A stretch of 64,000 nucleotides of DNA from Cyclobacterium sp. 1_MG-2023 (GTDB taxonomy: Bacteria > Bacteroidota > Bacteroidia > Cytophagales > Cyclobacteriaceae), in contig NZ_JAUOPC010000003.1 in assembly GCF_030546805.1 (NCBI RefSeq), positions 466,763-530,762 on the forward strand, written 5' to 3'. The notes beneath the pieces were generated by a model. The model did not search any database and was not told the origin of the DNA. It saw nothing but the letters and a program-made list of their open reading frames with translations. The position numbers and the translations under genes are program-made. Every line of letters starts with the position of its first letter. Within the stretch, counting starts at the first letter, position 1. Below, one piece after another: positions 8,089 to 16,045 of this stretch.

Positions 8089-10071
8089 ATGGAACAGAAA
8101 AGACAATTGGAAAAGCTCCATGGATTGATCCAGTTTATGGTCTACAGCATGGTTTTCCTTGAAATATTTCTCTTTATCTATAGCCATAAGTTGCTGTTGG
8201 AGGAAGGAGTGGGCAGCCAGCTTGTGCCCCTTGTAGATAAATTGATGAATTTACCTATTTATCAAAATCTTCTTTACAGTAAATTGGCCATTTTATTGGT
8301 CCTCTTTTTGGCAGCCATTGGTACCCTTTCAAAAAAGGAATTGAATCTAAATCCCAAGAAGCAAATTGTATTTCCTATGATTTTAGGGTTTGGTTTTTTC
8401 TTTGGCTCACTGTTTTTCTATTCCATTGAAACCAAAGCCATAATCTTACCTTATACCAGCTGGCCTGATCTAGCCTTTGGCATTTCATCCCTGCTGGGAG
8501 CGGTATTGATCCATACCTCTTTAGACAATGTTTCCAAACTGATCAAGAGTGGACTGGGAAAAGATGAATGGAACATTGAAGGTGAGTCTTTTATGCAGGA
8601 GAAGGAAAAAATTAATACGCCCTACTCGGTCAATATACCCATGCAGTTTTATTATAAAAAGCGGATTCGGAATGGTTGGATCAATATTGTCAATCCTTTC
8701 AGAGGTACCCTGCTGATTGGAACCCCTGGAAGTGGTAAGTCATACAGTGTGGTAAATCCTTTCATCCGACAAATGATAGCCAAAGGCTATACCATGTGTC
8801 TTTATGACTTTAAATTTCCGGATTTGGGGCAGATTGCTTATCATCATTATTTATTGGCCAAACAGAATGGAAAAATCCAAAACCATAGATTTTTGGTAGT
8901 GAATATGGATCAGGTAGAGTATTCTAAGCGGATCAATCCTCTGAAACCTGAATACCTCCAAACTCTGGCGGATGCTTCAGAGACTGCAGAAGCCATTGTA
9001 GAATCCCTACAGAAAACGGAATCTTCCGGTGGTTCAGATAAATTTTTCACCCAATCCGCTGTCAATTTCTTGGCCTCAGCCATTTATTTTGTTTCAAGGC
9101 ATCAAGAAGGTAAATACTCAACTTTTGCACACCTCCTTGCTTTTTTAAATAGGACTTATGAAGAAATATTTACCTGTTTATCGACATTACCGGAACTGGA
9201 ATCTTTGCTGAGTCCATTTCGAAGTGCCCTGGAGAAAAGAGCCTTTGAGCAATTGGAAGGTCAGGTGGGTACTTTGAAAATCTTTATCTCCAGATTGAAT
9301 ACTAAAGAAACAGCTTGGGTGTTTTCCGGAGATGATTTTGATCTGAAAATTTCAGATCCCAAATCTCCGGCCATATTGGTGCTGGCCAACAGTCCATCCA
9401 CCCAAAACATCAATTCCACTTGTTATTCTGTGATTGTAAACCGACTGACACGCCTGATCAATACCAAAGGCAATTTGCCTGTAGCCATTGTGGCAGATGA
9501 AGCACCAACCCTTTATATCCATCGGGTGGAGAATTTGATTTCTACCGCCAGAAGCAATAAGGTAGCTGTGTTATTGGGTTTGCAAGAACTTCCTCAGCTG
9601 AAGCAACTTCAGGGCAAGGATACCGCCACCACCATGACAGCCGTAATCGGCAATGTGTTGAGCGGATCAGTGCGGAACAAGGAAACGCTGGAATGGCTTG
9701 AACGGATGTTTGGAAAACGAAAACAACTGGGAGAAAGTGTTTCTATTGACCGTACCAAAACATCCATTTCATTGAGTGAAAAATACGATCCCCTGATCCC
9801 AGCAGGAAAAATTGCCGGTATGCAGACAGGAGAGCTGGTGGGGCTATTGGCGGCTGATGCCGGTAAATTCAATGGCAGCTATAAAACCTCCAATATTCAC
9901 TGCAGGGCTAATCTTGACCCTCAGGAAATAAAACACGAGGAAAGAAATTACCGACCCATTCCGAAATGCTATGACTTTAATGGAAAAAAAGAACAAGTGT
10001 TGACCCAGAATTTTATGCGGGTCAGGGAAGAAGTAGAGAACATTATCGATTACTATACCGCATCTGTTTAA
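8089..10071 (+). CDS. Type IV coupling protein (VirD4/TraG-family ATPase)
   Basis: 660 residues: three or four hydrophobic N-terminal segments (within residues 10-150), then a TraD/VirD4 ATPase. The Walker A motif is LLIGTPGSGKSYSVV at about residue 210 and the Walker B region is VAIVADEAPTLYI at about residue 465. The coupling protein docks the relaxase-DNA complex to the mating channel at the inner membrane. In CTnDOT nomenclature the equivalent is called MobC. No relaxase gene lies beside it in this window. The ATG at 8089 gives a sensible membrane N-terminus. A short gene follows 30 nt downstream. Confidence 0.9.
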   Translation: MEQKRQLEKLHGLIQFMVYSMVFLEIFLFIYSHKLLLEEGVGSQLVPLVDKLMNLPIYQNLLYSKLAILLVLFLAAIGTLSKKELNLNPKKQIVFPMILGFGFFFGSLFFYSIETKAIILPYTSWPDLAFGISSLLGAVLIHTSLDNVSKLIKSGLGKDEWNIEGESFMQEKEKINTPYSVNIPMQFYYKKRIRNGWINIVNPFRGTLLIGTPGSGKSYSVVNPFIRQMIAKGYTMCLYDFKFPDLGQIAYHHYLLAKQNGKIQNHRFLVVNMDQVEYSKRINPLKPEYLQTLADASETAEAIVESLQKTESSGGSDKFFTQSAVNFLASAIYFVSRHQEGKYSTFAHLLAFLNRTYEEIFTCLSTLPELESLLSPFRSALEKRAFEQLEGQVGTLKIFISRLNTKETAWVFSGDDFDLKISDPKSPAILVLANSPSTQNINSTCYSVIVNRLTRLINTKGNLPVAIVADEAPTLYIHRVENLISTARSNKVAVLLGLQELPQLKQLQGKDTATTMTAVIGNVLSGSVRNKETLEWLERMFGKRKQLGESVSIDRTKTSISLSEKYDPLIPAGKIAGMQTGELVGLLAADAGKFNGSYKTSNIHCRANLDPQEIKHEERNYRPIPKCYDFNGKKEQVLTQNFMRVREEVENIIDYYTASV

Positions 10072-10101
10072 GTAAATTAAACTATATAAAATATACCTAT
10101 T

Positions 10102-10281
10102 ATGAAATCAAAAGAAGGAAAAACAATGCAGTCTTTAATGAGAAAACTGGACCGCCTTGAGTCAGAAAAGCAAGTTGAATTGACTCATGAGGAGGCCCGA
10201 TTGTATCAGGTTGATTCACAGGATGAACTTCCCTTGGAAGACCACCTTGAACCCGCTAATCCTCTCGATAATGGCAGCTGA
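10102..10281 (+). CDS. Small hypothetical protein upstream of ardC
   Basis: A 59-residue ORF starting MKSKEGKTMQSLMRKLDRLE and rich in Glu, Asp and Lys. It begins 30 nt after the coupling-protein stop and its last 11 nt overlap the start of the ArdC-like gene, which suggests translational coupling. No motif is recognised. Its position and coding-like composition make it likely real, but its function is unknown. Confidence 0.6.
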   Translation: MKSKEGKTMQSLMRKLDRLESEKQVELTHEEARLYQVDSQDELPLEDHLEPANPLDNGS

Positions 10282-11320
10282 AACCAAAAAAATGCACGAA
10301 GCTGTGGCAGAGAAAATCATTGCCCTACTGAAAGAAGGAACGGCTCCCTGGCAGCTACCTTGGGAAAAATCGACAGCAGCATTTGATAAGCCGCAAAATG
10401 CAGTCACCGATAAAGCCTATAGAGGTTTAAACGCTTTATACCTTCAACTTTTTTCTCCCTTTGAAGATCCCCGATGGGCTACCTTCAAACAAGCCCAGTC
10501 TCAGGGTTGGCAGGTACAAAAGGGAGCAAAAGGAATGGCCATCAACTTTGTCAAAACCCATCAGTATTATCCAAAAAAAGATGAGCAGGGCAAACAGGTA
10601 TTGGATGAAAACGGGAAGCCTGTCAAGGTACGTAGGACATTGAATCCTCCCTTGGTTACCAAAGCCTGGGTTTTTAACGCCGAACAGATCAAGGGGGTCC
10701 CACCGATAGCAAAAAGCCAGAAGATTAGTCAATGGGAAAAACTGAACAGGGTAGAAGGTCTGGTAAAAAACACCGGTGCCAGCATTGCACATGTCCATGG
10801 AAATAGCGCCTATTATTCCCCTCTGGGGGATAATATTAGAATGCCCGAAAAGACACAGTTTAAATCTTCCGACAGGTATTATGCCACGCTTCTACATGAG
10901 CTGGGTCATTGGACAGGGCATAAGAACCGGTTGGATCGGAGTATTATGAACAGTTTTGGTACACAAGAATACGCTAGAGAGGAACTAAGAGCTGAAATCG
11001 CCAGTATGATGTTGGGATCCGAGCTGCAGATTGGTCATGATCCTGGACAACACTTGGCCTATGTGGACAGCTGGATTAAAATCCTTACCGAGAAACCCTT
11101 TGAAATCCATCAGGCAGCTTCAGATTCCCAAAAGATCATGGATTACCTGATGACCTTCGATAGAAAAAAAGAATTGAAGCAGGTTGCTTCGAAAAGCTCC
11201 ACATCGGATGCTGAGCCTGTCGAAGTACCCGATGTGGAGCGGATACCAGAATTGTCCCACCAACCGGAAGTTAAATATCAAAAACAAGAAATGGAAACCA
11301 CTTTAAAATTTGGAAGATGA
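10271..11320 (+). CDS. ArdC-like antirestriction protein (DUF1738/zincin)
   Basis: 349 residues from the ATG at 10271, chosen because MAAETKKMHEAVAEKI is the family-like start; an in-frame ATG 28 codons upstream lies inside the preceding small ORF. The N-terminal ArdC domain (about residues 1-130) has the W-LPWEK pattern. The C-terminal zincin-like domain shows the HELGHWTG metalloprotease motif at about residue 210. ArdC proteins bind single-stranded DNA and protect incoming plasmids from restriction, so the role in the recipient after conjugation fits the context. The C-terminus contains an in-frame palindromic insertion (see 11196-11240). The next gene overlaps by 4 nt. Confidence 0.88.
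   Translation: MAAETKKMHEAVAEKIIALLKEGTAPWQLPWEKSTAAFDKPQNAVTDKAYRGLNALYLQLFSPFEDPRWATFKQAQSQGWQVQKGAKGMAINFVKTHQYYPKKDEQGKQVLDENGKPVKVRRTLNPPLVTKAWVFNAEQIKGVPPIAKSQKISQWEKLNRVEGLVKNTGASIAHVHGNSAYYSPLGDNIRMPEKTQFKSSDRYYATLLHELGHWTGHKNRLDRSIMNSFGTQEYAREELRAEIASMMLGSELQIGHDPGQHLAYVDSWIKILTEKPFEIHQAASDSQKIMDYLMTFDRKKELKQVASKSSTSDAEPVEVPDVERIPELSHQPEVKYQKQEMETTLKFGR
11196..11240. repeat. Palindromic element inserted in frame in the ardC-like gene
   Basis: GCTCCACATCGG (11196-11207) and CCGATGTGGAGC (11229-11240) form a perfect 12-bp inverted repeat around a 21-nt loop containing CTGAGCCTGTCGAAG. The loop core resembles the palindrome in the propeller gene at 56686-56712. It encodes an odd Ser/Glu/Val-rich stretch near the C-terminus outside the conserved domains, so it looks like a repeat-element insertion tolerated in frame. 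Confidence 0.75.
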
Positions 11321-12231
11321 TGAAGGAAAAAACATTACCTATGAATGACCTGAAAATATTTGGGATTTATAAAGATGGAAAATTTACCATTCCTAAAGAA
11401 CAGGTACAAGCGTTGCAGGAAGGTAAAATGACGGATGTAGTAGCGCTGAAAAACCTAAAAGGAAAAGATATACAAATAGACAACCTTCCAGCCAGGCTCT
11501 CCATAGTAAGAGGAGATGATGGAAATCCTTCTTTAAGAATAGATCCGGTGTACAAGTCCCCCAATTCTCATCCACAACTCTCTACAGAGGAAAAGGAGCG
11601 ACTTATCAAGGCAGAGATTGCCAATATTCGTAAAAACTATGTAGACAAAAATGGGAATGTAAGGACGGAAATCATTGCTTATGATAAAGATACCAAGCAG
11701 TTTATGAGCTATGATCCCAGGGCGGTAAAGGCACCTGAAGCCATTAACGATCAGAAACTGACTTCAGAGCAAAAACGGAAATACAAGGAGGGGGAAATGG
11801 TGGAATTGCCTGATGGTACCCAATTCCAGTTTTCCACTACCGATCGAAAAGGCATACGCTCCAACCGGAATGGCTTGGTATTGTCTGTCCTATTGGATGG
11901 AGGCTTATCCTATTTATTGTTTACCGGAATAGGCAGGATGTTGGGTAAAAAAAGTGGTGAGGAACAATCCTATTCAAAGGGTTATCAGGATGCACTCCAA
12001 AAGGTACAAAAGCAAATGGAGCGAAGAATTGCGCTAAACCCCAATGACAAAGATGCTTTAAAAGACCTAAACAATGTCCGGGAAGAAGTATCAAAAGTTG
12101 GAACCCAACAGCCTAAATATCAAAATAGGAGTGTTGATGAAGTAAAACGCTTTAACTCCATAGATACAGAAGAAGGCCGGAATCCAAATAAGAAATCAGA
12201 AGACGATGAACACCGACAGAGAAAGATTTGA
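11317..12231 (+). CDS. DUF4099/DUF3945-like conjugative element protein
   Basis: 304 residues. The N-terminal half (residues 1-90) contains the VVALKNLKGKDIQIDNLPAR-type pattern seen in DUF4099 proteins. The middle (about 88-180) has the EEKERLIKAEIANIRKNYVD and DPRAVKAPEAI patterns of DUF3945-like proteins common beside mobilisation genes in Bacteroidetes ICEs. There is a short hydrophobic stretch near residues 190-205. The C-terminal tail is charged. It overlaps the ArdC-like gene by 4 nt and the next gene by 26 nt. The function in transfer is unknown; domain names are from memory of pattern, not a search. Confidence 0.6.
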   Translation: MMKEKTLPMNDLKIFGIYKDGKFTIPKEQVQALQEGKMTDVVALKNLKGKDIQIDNLPARLSIVRGDDGNPSLRIDPVYKSPNSHPQLSTEEKERLIKAEIANIRKNYVDKNGNVRTEIIAYDKDTKQFMSYDPRAVKAPEAINDQKLTSEQKRKYKEGEMVELPDGTQFQFSTTDRKGIRSNRNGLVLSVLLDGGLSYLLFTGIGRMLGKKSGEEQSYSKGYQDALQKVQKQMERRIALNPNDKDALKDLNNVREEVSKVGTQQPKYQNRSVDEVKRFNSIDTEEGRNPNKKSEDDEHRQRKI

Positions 12232-12856
12232 GCTTTTGGAAAGCCTTTGGGTGAGTAGGGAAGTACAGCAGCTATTTTCGGAAGTTTTGAGGGAAGATGA
12301 AAAAGGCAGGTTGATTGCAGATTACCTTAACGAACATGGAGATGTAGTGGATCATGAAGTTCTTGCTGTGCTTAAACACAAACTGTCCTCCAGAGGTATC
12401 CTTTATTTCTCACCAGCAGAGCCTGTAAACGTCAGGACACTGTATATTTCTAATGGGCTTATGCCTTTGATTTTTCTGGTACAAAGAAAAATGGGACGTG
12501 TGAATTTCGATTATGCTGCATTTCTGGCCATGGGAGCAAAGATGGAAAAAAGGCTACTTTTAAAAGGCGTTGAACAGTTTCCAAAAGGAGAAAAAATTTA
12601 TACTGTATTTGGTCATTCCCTATTAGGTAGGGTTAGGGACTGTAAGGTTCAACATTGGTTGAAAGGGGAGGATTGCCTTTTTACGATTGCAGACAATAGA
12701 ATAGTTGCATCCTTTAAAGGGAAGAATTATTGTATGCCAGTAGGGGAGTTTTCATTAAGAAATCATTGCAGGCAGGTAGGGCAGAGACAAACCGTAAGTA
12801 CTTGTAAACCTTTTGATAAAAATATTGATAATTTTTATTTGTTTTGTTATTTTTAA
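12206..12856 (+). CDS. Hypothetical protein in conjugative region
   Basis: 216 residues; I do not recognise the family. The first 60 residues are acidic and helical, followed by a beta-rich region with several Cys and His residues (YTVFGHSLLGRVRDCKVQHW, YCMPVGEF, RNHC). No signal peptide or membrane segment is visible. It starts 26 nt inside the 3' end of the preceding gene, which supports it being real and co-transcribed. The C-terminal 20 residues are lower complexity and could be a read into a non-native end. It is the last gene of the rightward tra/ardC run. Confidence 0.6.
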   Translation: MNTDRERFELLESLWVSREVQQLFSEVLREDEKGRLIADYLNEHGDVVDHEVLAVLKHKLSSRGILYFSPAEPVNVRTLYISNGLMPLIFLVQRKMGRVNFDYAAFLAMGAKMEKRLLLKGVEQFPKGEKIYTVFGHSLLGRVRDCKVQHWLKGEDCLFTIADNRIVASFKGKNYCMPVGEFSLRNHCRQVGQRQTVSTCKPFDKNIDNFYLFCYF

Positions 12857-12969
12857 GATTACAAATACGATATTATTCTAATTTAAATAGGGTTAAAATT
12901 TTAAATTAAAATACGCATTTAACATTGCCTTATCTTTTTGAATAAGAATAGCCAAACTAACCAACTATT

Positions 12970-13461
12970 ATGAGAAGATTAAAGACACTCTTTTTTTATG
13001 CCTTCATTTTTTTAGCCATCTCTTGCAACAATGAGCCTGATGAGGCACCCTTAATTGAAAAAACAGCCCGGATTGAAATTGATTTTGAAGGAAGTGTGGA
13101 ACAGTACCTTATTAATTTCGGAGTCCACTCCCTCTACCAGAGACAAAGCGATTTTGTCAAAGCAACCATCATTCAACCAGGTGACCTTGAATGGACCCAA
13201 GTCATCGATGAGGCCAATACCTTTAACCTTTCCACTTCCACCAACTTTAGCGAGCTTGTAATTGAATCAGAAGAGCCCGTTCACACCTTCGGGTTTAATT
13301 TTAATGTAGTCCACACCGGAGATATTCCCGCTGAAGACTTCGAGAATTTAAAAGCTACTATTAAGGTTTTTGGAGACAATGCCGAAGTTCAGACCTTTCA
13401 ATATACCGCTAGACCGGTAGGGGAGGTCTCGGAGGTTTTGAGTGAGGTGGTGAGGTTTTGA
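12970..13461 (+). CDS. Small lipoprotein of unknown function
   Basis: 163 residues with a type II signal peptide: a hydrophobic stretch ending FLAISC, lipidated Cys at about residue 19, followed by NNEPDEAP. The absence of a basic residue right after the Cys is typical of exported Bacteroidetes lipoproteins. The rest is beta-rich and acidic. There is no recognised domain. It stands alone between AT-rich gaps and may have its own promoter in 12857-12969. It could be a cargo gene of the element. Confidence 0.7.
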   Translation: MRRLKTLFFYAFIFLAISCNNEPDEAPLIEKTARIEIDFEGSVEQYLINFGVHSLYQRQSDFVKATIIQPGDLEWTQVIDEANTFNLSTSTNFSELVIESEEPVHTFGFNFNVVHTGDIPAEDFENLKATIKVFGDNAEVQTFQYTARPVGEVSEVLSEVVRF

Positions 13462-13612
13462 GAAAAAAATTATTTTGGAGATTTAAAGGGAATGATATTA
13501 AAGGTATTATACTGAATTACTAGTCCAGAATACAGATTATTTTCAATGCAAAAAACTGCGCCAAAAATGGTGTAAGAAATTTACCCTTATTCAATTAAAA
13601 TTATTACTGTTA

Positions 13613-13986
13613 ATGAAAAGAGATTTGGAGTTAATAAAAAAGATTCTGCTCTGGCTGGAGGAGGACGACGACCCATTCAACCCCAAAAACACTGTTTTTT
13701 CGAAAAATGTTGAAAAGGAAGAATTCTACTACCACTTAAAATTATTGTGGCAAGGAGAGTTGGTAGAGGCAAAAGTGATTAACAATAATTCAGGAGAATA
13801 CTATTTTCCAACGGCTTTAACCTGGGAAGGCCATGAATTTTTAGAGCAATAAAAAATGATTCCGCATGGGCAAAGTTGAAGAAGAACGTAATATCCAAAG
13901 GCAGGGATTTCCCATTTTCCGTGATGAAGGAGGTATTGTTTTCCTGGATAAAAGTAGAGTTAATGTGGATTTTTTTTAAAATGTGA
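13613..13986 (+). pseudogene. DUF2513-family gene broken by a frameshift
   Basis: The first 79 codons (13613-13852) read MKRDLELIKKILLWLEED and end ALTWEGHEFLEQ, which is the DUF2513 N-terminal part including the family-typical LTWEGHEFL segment. The expected continuation is in another frame from 13846: AIKNDSAWAKLKKNVISKG and on to a stop at 13984-13986. A single missing base near 13843-13848 explains both halves. DUF2513 is a small uncharacterised family frequent in mobile elements. The break is either a real mutation or a sequencing error. Confidence 0.8.
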
Positions 13987-14298
13987 AGAGCTACTCTATC
14001 TTAAATTCGACATCATCCGGTAAGAAGGAGAAAAATTTGTTCCCCTCTTATCCTAATTTTTACGTGCTAAAGACACAAAGGTGTCAATCAATGACTCACC
14101 AAAGTTATGGGCTATTTTTTCACATGCATCTGGTTTGACTGTCTGAAATGTTCCAAGGAACTACGGCATAATAGGAGGGGAGAGACAGAGATTTTTTATT
14201 CCGTTCCTCCTTGTGCTTAGTGAAAAACTCCCCATGAAATGGGCTTATCATTCATTTAGCCCTCCAGCGCCAGGAGATTTAAAGTCGGTAAGCACATT
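13987..14298. other. Intergenic stretch with a short reverse-strand coding remnant
   Basis: No intact gene. On the minus strand 14053-14158 an open stretch reads PDACEKIAHNFGESLIDTFV and ends at a stop (TAG) at 14053-14055. An in-frame stop lies just upstream and there is no start, so it looks like the C-terminal scrap of a lost gene. The remainder shows nothing identifiable. Confidence 0.4.
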
Positions 14299-14952
14299 AT
14301 GAAACGTTTTAATCTATTATCAGAACCCACAGAGATGCTTTATAACCAAGGTAAATCTGCCATGACAGACTACCATATCATCGCTGCTATAGCCAATATT
14401 CAAGTAGACAAAGCTCGGGAGATCCTTGCCCTGGCAAACAATAAACTATCGGAATTAGCCAAGTGGGATATGGAAAGATGGCTGAAAATAGAAGGGATAG
14501 GATATGCCAAGGCCACAGCTATGGTAACTTCATTTGAATTGGGAAGAAGAAGGATGTTTGAACAACCGGATAAAAAAATCAAAATCAATTGTTCCCAGGA
14601 TGTTTACAAATGTATGAAACCTTTCCTTTATGACGAAGTAGTGGAACACTTTTACATCGTATTGCTAAACCGAAACAATCAGGTACTTAAACTCCATAAA
14701 ATCAGCACAGGAAGTACCAGCGCTACCCTAGCAGATCCAAAGTTGATTTTCAAAAAAGCACTGGATCACTTGGCCGCAGGAATCATCCTTGTACACAATC
14801 ACCCCTCCGGAAATCTTAGACCTTCCGAAGCAGATAAGAGGTTAACCAAAAGGTTGACCGAAGCTGGAAACAGTTTGGAAATGCCAGTCCTGGATCATTT
14901 GATTTTTACAGATGGAACCTATCTTAGTTTTGCGGATGAAGGCCTGTTATAG
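14299..14952 (+). CDS. radC: RadC family protein (JAB/MPN domain)
   Basis: 217 residues. The N-terminal part contains a helix-hairpin-helix-like segment (LKIEGIGYAKATAM, about residues 57-75). The C-terminal JAB/MPN domain shows the metal-binding motif VHNHPSGNLRPSEAD (about residues 164-180). The family was long annotated as DNA repair, but its true role is unclear; mobile-element copies are common next to antirestriction genes. The length is normal for the full-length family, and the gene is complete. A hairpin terminator follows at 14979-15011. Confidence 0.88.
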   Translation: MKRFNLLSEPTEMLYNQGKSAMTDYHIIAAIANIQVDKAREILALANNKLSELAKWDMERWLKIEGIGYAKATAMVTSFELGRRRMFEQPDKKIKINCSQDVYKCMKPFLYDEVVEHFYIVLLNRNNQVLKLHKISTGSTSATLADPKLIFKKALDHLAAGIILVHNHPSGNLRPSEADKRLTKRLTEAGNSLEMPVLDHLIFTDGTYLSFADEGLL

Positions 14953-14978
14953 GCCTTTATTCATTAGGTTTTACTAAT

Positions 14979-15011
14979 GGGGAATTATCAACCTATTGTT
15001 GATGGTTCCCC
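14979..15011 (+). terminator. Probable intrinsic terminator after radC
   Basis: GGGGAA..ATCAAC (from 14979) pairs with GTTGAT..TTCCCC (to 15011) around a 5-nt loop, followed by ATTTACTTTTTC. It lies 27 nt after the radC stop and could also serve the convergent gene at 15032-15424. Confidence 0.6.
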
Positions 15012-15031
15012 ATTTACTTTTTCTTTGAACC

Positions 15032-15424
15032 TTACATAAAATCAATTGTGTGAATAAGCAGTCTTCCGAATACCACCAATAGGATAGGAGTAAAGCTTAA
15101 TACAATGGCTTTCGAAAACTTTGTGTTGAAATAGAAGTAAAGAGATACCAATCCAATTGCGGTAACTGCATGTAAGATTCCGATCAAAAATGCCAAACCG
15201 TTATCCTGGTGAAGGTAAAAAACAATTTGTTGGGGTAGGGCAAATGACAAAAACCCGATAATATATCCCCAGGTAAAGGATTTGGTTTTGTGTGGTACAA
15301 GAGCTTCCCCACATAGTGGACATTTAAAAGTATGATCATTTTTTACTATTAGGAGCATCCGAAAAGGTAGTTTTTCTTTACAATGGGGGCAGGTAAACGA
15401 TTCTTTTTTCTCCATAATGCTCAA
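15032..15424 (-). CDS. Zinc-ribbon membrane protein
   Basis: 130 residues. The N-terminal half has two CxxC pairs (CPHC at about residue 12 and CPLC at about 36), forming a zinc ribbon in the cytoplasm. The C-terminal part holds three hydrophobic segments (about 52-68, 75-95 and 105-125). Such small DUF983-like or zinc-ribbon transmembrane proteins have no assigned function. It converges on radC. The start at 15424 is followed by a second Met three codons in, so either start is possible. Confidence 0.7.
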   Translation of the reverse strand: MSIMEKKESFTCPHCKEKLPFRMLLIVKNDHTFKCPLCGEALVPHKTKSFTWGYIIGFLSFALPQQIVFYLHQDNGLAFLIGILHAVTAIGLVSLYFYFNTKFSKAIVLSFTPILLVVFGRLLIHTIDFM

Positions 15425-15550
15425 ATAGTATTGAATTAAAAGATTAGAACAATAGTGTGTATTGCAATTGAATACAATTGTTTCAATTTTCTAAACAAAA
15501 GTATAGAAATAGCACCTATTTTCAAAACGCTTATTTAAAGTTTAGCAACA

Positions 15551-15594
15551 AAAGTATCGACTGTCTAAATTAGTATATAAAAAAACGATACTTT
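15551..15594 (+). promoter_or_regulatory. Inverted-repeat operator upstream of the XRE regulator
   Basis: AAAGTATCG at 15551-15559 and CGATACTTT at 15586-15594 form a perfect 9-bp inverted repeat whose right arm ends 1 nt before the regulator's ATG. A related half-site (CAAAAGTATAG) occurs near 15495-15505. The arrangement suggests autoregulation by the HTH protein encoded at 15596. Confidence 0.6.
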
Positions 15595-15595
15595 C

Positions 15596-15823
15596 ATGAC
15601 AGATTTGGGCTTGTATTTAGCCAAACGGACAGTAAACAAAGCTGAGGTTTCCCGACGCACAGGCATTAGCAAATCCCGCTTAACTCAGCTAACTTCCAAT
15701 GACTCCGCCAAACTTCGTGCAGATGAACTTTACCTGATAGCTCTGGCAATCAATGCAGATCCGGGTGAGATGTTTAAGGAGTTGTATGAGGGATTGGGGT
15801 TAAGAGGGAAGGTCGATATATAG
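15596..15823 (+). CDS. XRE-type helix-turn-helix regulator
   Basis: 75 residues, essentially one HTH domain: ...VSRRTGISKSRLTQLTSND (about residues 20-38) followed by LRADELYLIALAINADPGEM, a classic Cro/CI-type fold. It is the nearest upstream gene to the cas operon, 222 nt before cas8b and on the same strand, and has an inverted-repeat operator over its own start. It may regulate itself, the adjacent element genes, or possibly cas; the last is inference from position only. Confidence 0.8.
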   Translation: MTDLGLYLAKRTVNKAEVSRRTGISKSRLTQLTSNDSAKLRADELYLIALAINADPGEMFKELYEGLGLRGKVDI

Positions 15824-15955
15824 AGTAGCATTTCTTTAAAAGTGTATGAAAGGTTTTTTGGAAAATTAACCGCTCAATTTGTCCCCTACATTTATCAGGA
15901 ATTTCTCATTTTAAACCCTAGCCCTATTTTACCTAAAATTGTAAAAAAACCACTA

Positions 15956-15967
15956 TTTCAATCCTAT
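15956..15967 (-). repeat. CRISPR repeat-like fragment upstream of cas8b
   Basis: The minus strand reads ATAGGATTGAAA, identical to positions 26-37 minus the final C of the 37-nt array repeat (the array has C where this has T). Outside these 12 nt the match is weak. It lies 79 nt upstream of the cas8b start, pointing away from the operon. It may be a degenerate repeat half or a crRNA-like regulatory RNA element, or chance. Confidence 0.4.
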
Positions 15968-16045
15968 GTTGGAAATTACAAAGTTAAAAATATTTGCTTA
16001 AAGATTTAACTACTATATAAATTAAAAAATTATATTTGAATCAAT

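Noticed and set aside
16020..16045. TATATTTG box as the cas promoter -7 element
   Set aside because: It matches the Bacteroidota TAnnTTTG form, but it lies only 7 nt before the ATG and I found no TTTG at the right distance upstream, so it stays only a note in the cas8b entry.
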